Assembly (NCBI GenBank): GCA_016648135.1
Contig: JADDOH010002103.1
Coordinates: 124,001 to 188,000, forward strand
DNA from: Agrypnia vestita
Lineage: Eukaryota; Arthropoda; Insecta; Trichoptera; Phryganeidae
Direction of reading: 5' to 3'
Length of the DNA stretch: 64,000 bases
Part shown: positions 43,661 to 54,060 of the stretch, piece by piece
How positions within the stretch are numbered: the first letter of the stretch is position 1
How the letters are laid out: each line of letters starts with the position of its first letter
The notes under the pieces: model-generated
The model's input: only the letters and a program-made list of their open reading frames with translations
Database searches by the model: none
What the model was told of the DNA's origin: nothing
Program-made: the position numbers and the translations under genes

Positions 43661-43835
43661 AAATATTAATTCAATGTTGTATTAATAATGTTCACTTGTG
43701 TTATTAGATCATACGAAGATACAAGATTCCCACTGTGGGTATTATCATTATAAATATGTGTTATTAATGATATTGAGCTGGTTTGCAATCCTCATAAATA
43801 TTAAAGAGTTAAGGTTGTTATTGCGGTCGTTAGAC

Positions 43836-44078
43836 ATATTTAACTGTAAATAGTTGCGGATATTTTATACGAACCGTATATTTTTCCGAGAAACGATTCT
43901 CGACGTTTCTTTGAATGCTTATTCAACCTTTACCCGCGGGCAGCCTGCCCTCTACCTCCGCGGGTAAATGTTGCCCTCCTGATGACGTTGAATAAGCATT
44001 CAACGAACCGTCGAGAATCATTTCTCGGAAAAACACACGGTTCGTATAAAATATCCGCAAATATTTACAGTTAAATAT
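43836..44078. repeat. Long palindrome carrying hammerhead core halves
   Basis: Arms 43836-43927 and 43987-44078 (about 92 bp, few mismatches; ATATTTAACTGTAAATAGTT, TGCGGATATTTTATACGAAC, TTCTCGACG) with an inner GC-rich inverted repeat TTTACCCGCGG/CCGCGGGTAAA. The right side has CTGATGA (43979-43985) followed by C and GTTGAAT-AAGC-ATTCAAC; the left arm, read on the minus strand, keeps GAAACGTC. Together these are the hammerhead core parts. Confidence 0.8.
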
Positions 44079-44339
44079 CCTCATAAATATCCCATAGAAC
44101 ACAACACCCAATGAAAATAAAATAGAAATATGTAATAAGACAGTCAAAAGAAGAAAAAAAACGTTAATGGTTGAACGATTCCTAAAACTCAAAAAAGGCG
44201 ATCAATAAGTAATTTGTATGTCCTCAATGTGGAATGAGGATAATATCGGCGTTGTAGAATCATTGCTGGGCGTCTTACAGATGTTTGCGAACTGCATCCA
44301 AAGGGAATCCCAGCCATTTCATCAGATTTGACAAGACAA

Positions 44340-44604
44340 AATCTTATCAACAGAACCACGCCATATACTTAGATTAGCGAGACAGTTCATTGAAATATAC
44401 AAACATCCCAATTTCAATAGAGACGACAGTTACAAACTATCAAGTATTTGGCGCCCTGTTTCCACTTTGATTCCACCTTTAAGAGACGTCGCAGAAAAGC
44501 CCGAAGATGTAATTAGTACATATTGCACACTGGCGACCTCTATCGTAGAAGAAGTGAACATTCCTCAACAAAGTACATATAATCTACGACCTCGGAAGAA
44601 ATAA
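44340..44604 (+). pseudogene. Penelope-like element C-terminal fragment
   Basis: Reads RHILRLARQFIEIYKHP, NFNRDDSYKLSSIWRPV, STLIPPLRDVAEKPEDV and NIPQQSTYNLRPRKK with a stop at 44602-44604. REAIEI(Y/R)KH...NFNRDDGYKLSxxWxPV is a hallmark of the Penelope C-terminus just after the GIY-YIG endonuclease. RT and catalytic endonuclease are missing. It lies 260 bp after a hammerhead-bearing palindrome, which agrees with known association of hammerheads and Penelope-like elements. Confidence 0.82.
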
Positions 44605-45910
44605 TCAGTTCGGCCTACATCTCCGCCGTGATAGGACGAAAATTAACGGGTTTTCTCGTTATCCGGAAACTTTGTAACGAAAATAAGAAACAGATAATGC
44701 TATTAATGCTCTCGTATTTTTAAAAGCATTTTTCTTAAAAAAAGGAGACTGATTAGGTTAGTGAATGAAGCAGTTTCCCATCCTACCTTTTAAGGCTAAT
44801 AAGTTGATTCTGAAAGTAGTTCCTGTTTCTTTTCCTTTTGTTGATTTTTTTATTGAAAATTTAAGTTTTTGTTTCATTAATTAAGTTTAATTTTATTAAA
44901 ACATGAATACTTATTTACTTAAATAATGTTTTAATTAAAACCAGACTGATTAAATAATAAATATTGATGATTATTAATAAGCATAATTTATTTTGCATTT
45001 AATTTACATTTATTTAAAATTTATAGAAATTTCTCAAAAATTCGAGAATTCGAATCCCGAGAACAAAATAACTTGAGAAATCAGTTAATAAACATTTATT
45101 TATTATTTATTCACATTTATTTAACACAATTTAAAACATCTAAAAGTAAATCTTGTATCACTTTGCCTTCCCTGGTTTAATCCAACGCTCTGGCAAATAT
45201 TTTAAACGCATTGCGCACATTTAAAAATATGGCAATGGTCCATTTTGCTTAAAAGCAATTTATATCTTGCTGATGTTGGCACTTTGAGGAAGCATCACAA
45301 GTGAAATACAAATCTTGCTGAAAGCTTTTAAATAACATTAATGACGTCATGTCAGGCATTTTTAAATGGAACCTATTGGAGATTTTGGATTATGTTGTGT
45401 ATGATAGATACCAAAACAACTTTTTATGGGAATTTTAGGGTAAAACATAGAATTTCACAGGCTTTATCAAAATCCTTTAAGGGTGAATAAACTTTTCTAC
45501 ATTTATTACGGATATGATGATCATCAAATTAGGTGAAAAACATTCACCTTGTTACCCTAGGTGAGTTCATTAATATATTTTTATATTCTTAAATTTCAAG
45601 ATAAACAGAATTTCCCATCGACAGGTGAAGAATTACTATTTAAATATAAGAAATTTACAATAGATTAGGTTCAAATACAAATAATGAATTGGCTATGTAC
45701 TGAAAAAATGAGCTGTAAGGGTGGTACGGCAATATTGAGAGAAGAGGAGGAGAAATACTGAAAGTTACATATTTAAGCAAATTAATACCAGTTTTAATTT
45801 GCTGAAAAATATTACTTTCTTTTAATTTCCAAACTTTCAAAATTATTCATTTTTGTTCTGTGTGTAGTTAGTTATCTGGGATACTCTGCCGGGTGTATCT
45901 GACCTCTCTT
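44605..45910. other. Unassigned AT-rich stretch
   Basis: No coding region supported. 44620-44700 may be the Penelope 3' untranslated part. The rest is AT-rich. Confidence 0.3.
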
Positions 45911-45951
45911 GCCAACGTTTCGGATTCCGTTACAGGGTCCATCATCTGGGC
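45911..45951 (-). ncRNA. Hammerhead-like motif with mutated core
   Basis: Minus strand: GCC (stem I), CAGATGA (consensus CUGAUGA with one change, plus 45942-45948), one extra T, GGA...TCC helix with GGACCCTGTAACGGAATCC, GAAAC (plus 45917-45921), GTT, GGC (stem I partner). The U-to-A core change would be expected to impair cleavage. Confidence 0.55.
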
Positions 45952-45969
45952 TGATGTGATGACTATTAT

Positions 45970-46227
45970 TTTTTCGATTCCTTATATATACGTATATATA
46001 AGTATACGATACTCTGAGTACTTTATATGCGGCTAGACCGCCTAATTTACTTCAAAAGGGGCATCAGTTCTATAACTTTGACACTTTTACAAAATGACTT
46101 ATTGTAATAAACATCATATGTTTTATAATTTTACATGAATTCGAAAGGATAAAAAAATGTTAAGAAAAAACCCACTAAACATTTTACGTGATATTTAAAA
46201 ATTTCAAATTACTTAGGCGCGACACTT
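45970..46227 (+). repeat. 250-bp repeat, direct copy
   Basis: Matches 56472-56705 in inverse orientation: ACGATACTCTGAGTACT, GCGGCTAGACCGCCTAAT, ACATGAATTCG and AACCCACTAAA, ending TTAGGCGCGACA. Confidence 0.85.
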
Positions 46228-46229
46228 TG

Positions 46230-46850
46230 TGTTGTCATAGGTCTTTTGATATTTGTATCTCCGACAGTGGTTTGGAAGTTTCCGCCATTTGGCGCCAGGC
46301 TAGCGTCTGCCTGCGCGCGCATCCCCTCGGCGTGCGATGCGCGCGCCGACGCATCTTTTTCGCCAGTCATCGATCGCAAAAGGCGGATCGCACGGGTTTA
46401 TCGTGTAAATTCACCGTGAAATTAACGCAGGATTTCATTGCATAGTTATTGATATTATGTGTACGAATGTGTAAAATGTCTCGCGGGAAATAAGCTTCCG
46501 TGTTGTGTAGTGCATTGTGTTGATGATTTCAGCGTTTATTATATATAGCCGGCGAAATCAATTAACAATTTATAAATGTTATTACAATCTCATAAAATTT
46601 AAATGGCCGCCGTCGCCGCTATCAGAAATGGCGTAATCGCCGGGAATACTACGACGGTGTAACGTTTTAAGTATTTTAATTGACAAATTTCAACTCGGGG
46701 CCGAGACTAGACGTTAATGTTTTTTTTTGGTTCTTCAATTTCGTGCAAGGGCGGCTTTGCTGTCACCGCCGGTCGAAATTTCGGCATCTAATCGAATTAA
46801 AGGTTCAAATAATTACGGAAAAAGTGTTTTAAACGCCGATGTTGTGATTT
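46230..46850 (+). promoter_or_regulatory. Candidate host CpG-rich promoter or exon
   Basis: CpG-rich and not similar to any other part of the window: GCGCGCGCATCCCC-like sequence near 46312, GCGATGCGCGCGCCGACG near 46334, AAATGGCCGCCGTCGCCGC at 46601, GTCACCGCCGGTCG near 46763. TATATATAGCC at 46539. No protein reading supported. A LINE tail starts right after it. Could equally be part of an unrecognised element. Confidence 0.35.
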
Positions 46851-46862
46851 TATTTAATAATT

Positions 46863-47250
46863 AAGTGAACTGACAGAAAAAAGCATACAAAAATTAAAAT
46901 ATACACAGCGGGCCATGGAAAGGCAGATACTCGGCGTAAGCCTTCGAGATAAAATCATAAATGAAGAAATAAGACGCCGAACAAAATTTGCCGATATTAT
47001 GGACCGTATTGCAAAACTAAAATGGCAGTGGGCTGGACGTATGACACGACAGGAGGATACTAGATGGGCACCCAGAATCCTACAGTGGAGGCCCTGGACA
47101 AAAAATAGAAGCGTCGGAAGACCTCCCAAAAGATGGTCTGATGACATAGTCCAGCAAGAAGGAAGAACCTGGATGCGAAGGGGGAGAAACAGAGATGAGT
47201 GGAAGAAAATGGAAGAGGCCTACATCCAGCAGTGGAGAGAAACAGGCTAA
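46863..47250 (+). pseudogene. RTE-like LINE ORF2 C-terminus
   Basis: Reads EKSIQKLKYTQRAMERQI, LGVSLRDKIINEEIRRRTK, DRIAKLKWQWAGRMTRQ, RWAPRILQWRPW, VGRPPKRWSDDIV, GRTWMRRGRNRDEWK and AYIQQWRETG, stop at 47248-47250. This is the conserved C-terminus of insect RTE-like LINEs. The frame from 46879 is open to the stop, but the RT is missing because the element is 5' truncated. AAGTGAA occurs just 5' (46863) and just after the tail (47295), a possible target duplication. Confidence 0.88.
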
Positions 47251-47267
47251 GGAAGAAGAAGAAGAAG

Positions 47268-47297
<30 letters not shown>
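47250..47297 (+). repeat. (GAA)n 3' tail of the RTE-like LINE
   Basis: About fifteen GAA/AAG units directly after the stop codon: the usual simple-repeat tail of this LINE type. Confidence 0.9.
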
Positions 47298-47298
<1 letters not shown>

Positions 47299-47309
47299 GA
47301 ATTTGTAAA

Positions 47310-47480
47310 GATATAAGATCGATATCAATGTATAATCGAACAATAAATACAGCTGTTTATCATAATCAATAAAAGACGTCGGCAACCAGTGAATTTGTAA
47401 AAGTTTTCCAACGATTAACAACGAATTTGTACTATAAGATCGATATCCATGTACAATCGTACAATAAATACAGCTGTTCC
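47310..47480 (+). repeat. Tandem duplication, about 135-bp spacing
   Basis: ATAAGATCGATATCAATGTA and AATAAATACAGCTGTT at 47317-47358 recur as ATAAGATCGATATCCATGTA and AATAAATACAGCTGTT at 47434-47479. Confidence 0.8.
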
Positions 47481-48119
47481 TGATGAGTCTCCCGAACACC
47501 AGCAGGCCAACGCCGACCTTGGCTAAGGGTGGCCCTTTCCAAGTCAAGTAGGAAAAAAGAAACCATTGTTTCTTGTGTTATCATCCTTTTTTATGTGCAA
47601 AGTCAAAGAGTGCCCCCATCCCCCCAAATAACAGGTGAAAAGTGGTTAATCTCTATGAACTTCACACATGACTCCCTCTAGTGACCTGCGTTCTGTCTTA
47701 ACCTGAACATTGCTTGAAGTAAAAACTATGTCAAGAATTTAATTCTAAAATAATTTTAAGCAGATTAACTATAGGTTACAAATTTTTTAAAGCTGTTGCA
47801 ACCCACTAGGATTTCAAGTATTGATGAAAAAATGTAGTTTTTTAAATTTAAATTTTTAAATGTAGTTTTTAAAATTTTTTAAATTAGTTTTTTAAATTTA
47901 AATTTTTAAATTTTTTAAATTTAAAAATTTAAATTTTTATTGTTTTTACAACTGTACCATTTACAAAAACTTGTTCTAATATAATATTGTACTCAACATT
48001 TTCTTTCATTTACTTCCCGATACCCACCAAACACACTCGTGAACCAGAACTACCCTGAAGATTGAGACCTGTTTTTTTTTCCGCTGAGCTGGTATCTAAA
48101 GAGAAGTAAAAGATTCCTT
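47481..48119. other. Unassigned stretch
   Basis: Short TTTAAATTTAAATTTTTAAA repeats at 47838-47940; otherwise nothing supported. Confidence 0.35.
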
Positions 48120-48560
48120 TACAATATACAGTGCCGCCTTATTATAATAAAAATTAGCTATAGAAAAATACACAACTACAGTTTAAATAATATTTATTTA
48201 TGTTGAGATTATAATTTGGGTGTACGAGTCGACACTGACTGCCTTGTTGCACTCAGTTCGGGAAATCGAGCGCATTTTGCTGCTTCATGAAGTAGTGACG
48301 GGGCAGTCTGTACTTATATCTGAAAGGCAGAAGACTAATATCGTGTTCGTAAGAACCGAGATTATGGATGAGAGGATTTTCTTGTAGCGGAAAGGTGCAT
48401 GATTTGTGAAAGTCTGCTGACAGTTTGTGAAAGCATTGTTTAATTGTGTCCACCTTGTGATGAAGGTGCATTTTTTTAATGTTTGTTTTGGGTGGAGTGT
48501 TATATATAGGAAACGAGTATGCACAAATTGCAGATATTCTCAACATTAACTTAAGTCGTT
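48120..48560 (-). pseudogene. Jockey-like LINE ORF2 C-terminus
   Basis: Minus strand: ISAICAYSFPIYNTPPKTN, KKMHLHHKVDTIKQCFHK, NPLIHNLGSYEHDISLLP, FRYKYRLPRHYFMKQQ, stop at 48253 region, then a 3' UTR ending AATAAGGCGGCACTG (about 48130). Same family as 55955-56465, which has the upstream KLQVIQNKALKIIYN. 5' truncated. Confidence 0.82.
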
Positions 48561-48655
48561 ACCGAAACCTCCTTAACGAACATTTTACCGTTAATTTATT
48601 TGATTAAACTTTGTTAATACATATATGAATATATATTTTTGTTCATATTGCCTGG

Positions 48656-49146
48656 CCAACATAACTTGGCGTGCGGCAAGATTGGAACTAAAACCCGCCT
48701 CGCCCACACCCGGTGGTAACCCTTTGCCCTGTAATTCAGTACAATCTTGATAACCAATATACACTGAATTATTATGTCCAAAACAGTCCTGGGTGATGCA
48801 AGAACAATTGCCAATGAAGTATTAAAGTTTTGCGAAGCTGAAAAAGCAAATAATGGACAGATATTACCGTCTGACAGTTTGACAGATAGAGCGGCCGACG
48901 CGGAGCGCGCTGTTACCCGACCAAATTTATATTGAGGGCTCTGACACTGGTCAACGGACATTCAGTACATTATGTAATACATACTGTAATAAATTTATAA
49001 TATAACAATAATAAATTTACATTTACAGGTGTAATAAATGTAAATTTATTACACCTGTAAATTTATTACAGGTGTAATAAATTTACAACCTGACAACTTC
49101 TGTTTCGCGACAGGGGCGCCCTCCCTCGCACGCCAAGTTATAGTGG
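48656..49146 (+). mobile_element. 491-bp TIR element with a small ORF
   Basis: Ends CCAACATAACTTGGCGTGCG and, inverted, CCACTATAACTTGGCGTGCG (18 of 20 identical), flanked by TGG on both sides (48653-48655, 49147-49149). It contains a 53-codon ORF (48774-48935) and a cluster of palindromic AGGTGTAATAAATTTAC units at 49026-49085. Superfamily not assigned. Confidence 0.75.
48774..48935 (+). CDS. Short ORF, possible transposase N-terminus
   Basis: 53 residues, MSKTVLGDARTIANEVLKF then CEAEKANNGQILPSDSLTD and ERAVTRPNLY. The pattern of a conserved start followed by NEVLKFCEAE...G resembles N-termini of insect DDE transposase-like proteins that continue with a helix-turn-helix (AAxATGVSxxTV), but that part is absent here. 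It sits inside a TIR element, so it is most likely a transposase remnant or a first exon whose partners are deleted. Low certainty of expression. Confidence 0.4.
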   Translation: MSKTVLGDARTIANEVLKFCEAEKANNGQILPSDSLTDRAADAERAVTRPNLY

Positions 49147-49149
49147 TGG

Positions 49150-49906
49150 CACTCTACATATAAGTCTATAACAATCATTTTACACCAGGAAAGGTTGTCG
49201 AGGCAAAAAACATTACACGGTTTTCTACAATTTAAAGGCGTCCCTATAAAAAGTGTCACTATGCAAAAACAAAATTTTACAGGAAAGGAAAAAACACAGT
49301 GATATAATAACCAGAATTTCTGTTTTTTATTGTTTTCTAATATTCGTTTGCCAATTCTGGACATTAATTTTACGTTTTCTTTATTTATTCGTGTTTTTAA
49401 GTAATCGCAGTGACATAGTGGAACTGTCGGAATCCATCATATTTATTACTACCAGATGGATATAAATGAATATAGACCCACGTTAGCCAACTTTTAAGGT
49501 CGAATTTCGGCAAAATTGAGTTGAAATCATGAAAAATAAAATACCGCCTGGTGCATTCTGTTATATGGACCACTTTAATACAAAAAAATCACTTTATGAC
49601 CTGATACATATATATATATATATGATATAGACCTTTCTTATAGAGACGCCTTCAATTATCGAACACGACTGTGGACGAATTTTAGCCGCTCTGAGCTATG
49701 TGTCCATCTTCACGAAGCTATATGAGGAAAAGGAAATGCTCAGGTCGGTTGTCATCTGAATGGCTATTGGGGACGAGTACCTACCTAATTCCTCGGTCGC
49801 TCGTTCAATACCATTTGAAGTTATTTTTGTACGGCAGTTCGAAATGTGCTAAAGAAATAATTATTTAACCTCTTTAGGCAGTTCATATTCGGCGACATTT
49901 TTTTTT
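49150..49906. other. Unassigned stretch
   Basis: A short (AT)n run at 49608-49622. No coding or repeat family recognised. Confidence 0.3.
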
Positions 49907-50160
49907 ACAAAGTATAAGTAAGTACAGGGGGGGGAGGGGCCCCCAGGAGGACCATCTTGGGTCTCCTGATTCTTTCGGGGATATTTTCGTCGTAGCGCGA
50001 CAGAGTGTTGATAGTGGGGTTATGGTGTGTAGTGATGCCTGCATAAAAACGCTTGGCCAAGTCTCTGATGTGGTCTTGTAGAAGCGGAATGCCTTACTCG
50101 TGATGTAATTGTGTGATCCTGATCCAACGCGGCGCATTCAGTGCTAGCCGAATGGCTATG
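49907..50160 (-). pseudogene. Jockey-like LINE ORF2 C-terminus
   Basis: Minus strand reads IRLALNAPRWIRITQLHHE, stop, GIPLLQDHIRDLAKRFYAG, ITTHHNPTINTLSRYDEN and ERIRRPKMVLLGAPPP. ALNAPxxxRxxxLHxExGIPxLxxHIxxLAxRF is a Jockey-clade C-terminal signature. One in-frame TAA. Both sides truncated; a run of G at 49926-49933 ends the similarity. Confidence 0.78.
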
Positions 50161-50890
50161 TCTTGATGTTAAGGTTAAGTATTGGCTTGCAATACCGTAC
50201 CGAAATCAGGTAGTAATATGTGTTAATGTAATGTATCTTTGCGGAATCATCGATTCCACGAGGTTTTTAATTTAAGATCATCATCCCTATTAATATTCAC
50301 TAAAAGTATGTTGTATACTATAACTACAATAAATATACTATAACTAAACTAAATGAGACGAGTGGGAGATGGATGGGGTCAAGAAAGAATTTAACTTGGT
50401 CATGGGAACGATAGAATTTCTATTATGCTTTTGAAAATAGTTATGGTCTGTGATGATGTGATGTTTGTGCATAGCTAATATAGAAGATTATCAACAAATT
50501 TATTTTTTCCATTTGATTAACTGCTTTTATTTAACCTTTCATTTGTACCTTCTTATCGATTTATTATATTTCCAATGATCAGTCAATACTTGATATTCTT
50601 TTAAATGAATTTGACAACATCTCTTGTAAGCTTGTCTAAGTTTTCTGTAATATATGAAATTGTTAACTGAAATTTCTTTTATCTAATCAACCTTTCCCAC
50701 CTGCAGAGAATTGTAAAATCTAAACTAGAAAGATATGGTAAAGCGCATTAAGGTAGGAAAGAACCGCTTGGAGTCCATGTGATTCTGCTGAGCTAGTCTG
50801 CGAAGTGAAGTTGTTTATGTCTGATTATGTACACTTACCTATCTATTGTAAAAGCCCTATAGGGCGTTAATAAATAAATAAATTTAAAAA
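50161..50890 (+). repeat. AT-rich stretch ending in a LINE 3' terminus
   Basis: TGTAAAAGCCCTATAGGGCG (50847-50866) then TTAATAAATAAATAAA matches the LINE terminus at 14141. How much of the preceding AT-rich sequence belongs to it is unclear. No coding region. Confidence 0.5.
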
Positions 50891-50954
50891 ATTGCCGACT
50901 AGTTTGAATGAGGGGGTTAATAATTGAGTATTATGATTGGGGAAAGGTAGTAAA

Positions 50955-51560
50955 GTTGTGCTGATCCAGCTAGATAGTGGGTCCTCGTCAAATGACGGTA
51001 TTTCTAGAGATGCTTTCTATTATATGAAAAATATTATACAGTCGTAAAATAATTGACGCGAGTTGTATTTATTATTAAATATTATTTCATTTCGATCTCC
51101 TGGTCGCGGCTACCAACTGTGATGACCCAAGTAAATAGTGGGGTCTTCCAAATTATTAAAGTTTTCTAGATGTTCAAAAGATTAATTCAGTATTAGAATA
51201 TACTATAAAACGTAGTAGGATAATTTCCGCGAATTGAAATTTAATTTTAGCTATTATGTTCAATTGATTTGCCAACTCCTGGTCGCGGCTACACTGTGAT
51301 GACCCAGGTAGATAGTAGGGCATCGGGTCTTGAAACATTTATAATAATTTAGTATAGCTCCTGGTCCGGCACCAGAGTTAGACAACCCATGGGGTGTTTG
51401 TTGAATATATAAGGCGAAGCAAATCTATAATACAAATCTTTCCATTGCATCTCAATGTAAATCATATTCTTATCACGGCTAACGGTGTAAGATGACCCTA
51501 ATGTGGGTCCTACTAAATAATGAAGGTTAGTAAGTAGCAAAACGTCGCGTTCAAAATACA
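50955..51560 (-). repeat. Diverged tandem array with primer-binding-like phrase
   Basis: Units of 160-190 bp starting at about 50957, 51116, 51292 and 51484 share CTGTGATGACCCARGTAGAT then AGTGGGGTC. Preceding two of them is CTCCTGGTCGCGGCTAC (51099, 51275), i.e. TAGCCGCGACCAGGAG on the minus strand, similar to leader sequences next to LTRs of some insect retrotransposons. Confidence 0.65.
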
Positions 51561-53749
51561 ATATATTGGATTATTAAATATTTTATTATTCTTTTATGTG
51601 AGCGCGCGCGATTGAGCGGCAGGATGCAACCGGTCGACTTCAACCATATGATGTAACGATACAGTTGTTAAAAATTAAATATTCTATACAGAAATATTAC
51701 TACTACTAAAATTCAACTTTTCATATGAAATAATTTTCTTACTATACGAAAATACTCTATACGATAAATTAACTAAAAATACGTATTAACTGAAAATAAT
51801 TCTATTATTAACTGAAAACATTTATTCTGTGAAAATTGCGCTTTTGAATGCAATATTAACTAACATCTTGGGTTCGCATACGAAATTGATAATACCTAAT
51901 TGCATTTACTAAGTGTATTACCTAAATAACCACAACCATACCATCCTGTCCGTCAGGGACGAAACATAAAACACAGTTATATTTCTAAAAGTGCTACCTC
52001 TTATGCGATAAAAATACCTATTACAGTCGGGCTATGAATATGAACTATCTCCGCCTCATAATGGCGCCTGGCACCAATACTAAAACCCTTACTAGAAATA
52101 ATAAATGCGACTAAATCTCAGTAAACACAATATATAATATTCGTAATACGTCGTTGAATTGGCACATGATTCGTCTAATGGATGAAGGACCCCGTTGTGT
52201 ATCGTAATAACTTCAAATTCTTTTATAGGAGCAGTGTGGAAACAATTGCATAATATTACGTAATAAAAACATCTAACGAACCTAATAATCTATACATTTA
52301 TGTTACAATAAAATACATTCACCAGAAGAATTCGTGTATTAGAAATAAAACATCTCCGTTTGGAAACAAACCCAATAAAATCAATCGAACGGCATAAAGA
52401 GGAGAAATTCACATATTAAATAACACTGAAATTAATAATTTTAAACACTTTATATTAACATATTCTTACCTTGAATGGTGTCGTCTTAGACGTGCATGAA
52501 CCTGTTCATATTAATTCCTGGGGAAAATAATACATATATTTGCTATCTACGAAATAAGACATTTTTTGAAGCGAAACTTCTTTATAAATAAGTAGATAAG
52601 GTCTCGGGGATGGTTTGTTCGTAGGAATTTTATAACAGCCCGTGAGTTTATATAAAATAATAGTTTCTTTGAATGCTAAATTTTTGTTTTAAACCCCCAG
52701 CATCTCTGCTGAGAGGGGTTAAGGCTCCGCGCCCGCCTAAACCCGGTGACCAGCTTCCTAAGTGACTAAATGGCCCCCCTTGTTCCTCCGGAACTTACTG
52801 CATCCCGAGACTCTATCTCTTCTTTACGAGATGTGATCCTGTGACGCCCCTCTTTTAGGCTTATAATTGTACGAATTGATGACGACATTAGCCTCCTTTG
52901 CGGGCATAGTCAGCGATGTTACAAATTATTGTGCAATCCCATTATGCCTTTTCAGAGCGGCGTCCCACGATTCTGCATCTTGCAACATTTACTTTGGTCA
53001 AATGTTAGAGTGTTAGTAACATATTTATAATATCCCAGCTATTCCATATGAGTGAATGATTTTTATACTGATTCTGGCCCTGTCTTTCTTACAGAGGACG
53101 GAATAGAAGTTAACGTTTTCTATCAAGGTTTTACAGCATTCAAGCATGGAAATCCTTCCAAAGACAAAGGGAACTTTTTGTTGGTTTAAGTAGTTTGCGC
53201 CGGATGAGGTTAGGTGGTCGGTTTATTGACGACCCCGAGCAACAAGGAGGGCACCGCCTTTAAGGGACCCTGCAGGGGCTTGTGCGGGTTCCACGCCCAA
53301 GTGCCGGCAATCATCCACCCCTCAGCCAGCTAGGCTAACACAAACCAGATATCCCCAATCTTTAGTTAGATCTCCCCATTCTGTCCTTTACTCGTCATTC
53401 TGAAGCCACTTATTAAGCTGAATATACCGAGGTACTCGATTCATAAAGAGTTAGTTGTAGACCGAGTGTAATGATTGCGCAATACCTACGCAATACAGTA
53501 ACGATCAAAATGCTACTAAGTAATTCATATAGAAATCCGTGTATTCAATTTTTAGCATAAACGGTATGAAATTCGCTTTGCATAAAATACATCCGTTTGG
53601 AACGTTTTTCTCGTACGATTTGAACCAATATCACACAAGCAATCGTGATATTTAATTACACATAATTATTCCGAACTCAAATATTCCCAAAATAAATACA
53701 TTTCGATAGTGAAAATAATTAACCGTAATAGATAATATAAATGTGTTCC
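51561..53749. other. Long unassigned stretch
   Basis: AT-rich to about 52680, then GC-richer patches at 52695-52860 and 53190-53340 with short inverted repeats (CAGCATCTCTGCTG; CTTTAAGGGACCCTGCAGGG). No protein motif found in six frames. Could be a long LTR or leader of the retroelement suggested by 50955-51560 and 53750-54060. Confidence 0.35.
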
Positions 53750-54060
53750 TTATCTGTTACACAGTGGCGGTATGATCCTCTCTGGTACTGATGAATGGTA
53801 GATTCCTCCATACGTCCGGGCAGCAACTCCGTCCGCAAATGCTGTTCTCCAAATGAAGTCTCTGGCAGTAGTCTCTCGGGCAGCGCTTCCGCTGGCAGGT
53901 CTGGTCTCGAACTGAAGGGGGTGAGTATATCGTGTTTGCTCCTTTTATAGTCTCGATTGCACCATATCTCCGAAATCCACGCTAGTGCAGTGACTCTTCC
54001 TATGCGCGATGACTTCACCGGCGGCGCTCGCCATTGGCCGGATTCAGTCATCAGGACGGT
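53750..54060 (-). promoter_or_regulatory. Candidate LTR or gene promoter
   Basis: Minus strand: TATA box CTATAAAAGGAG (about 53938-53949), then TTCAGTTCGAGACC (initiator-like, about 53905-53918) about 35 bp downstream, then a GC-rich leader without start codon before GGACGTATGGAGG. The 110-codon minus reading across it is not a recognised protein. Layout resembles an insect retrotransposon LTR. Confidence 0.45.

Noticed and set aside
46854..47547. Minus-strand readings of 97 and 155 codons, the latter with a poly-Ser run
   Set aside because: Antisense to the RTE-like C-terminus and its (GAA)n tail; the poly-Ser is the GAA repeat read backwards.
53719..54051. 110-codon minus reading as a gene
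   Set aside because: Crosses a TATA box and initiator-like site and shows no domain; more likely promoter and leader sequence.
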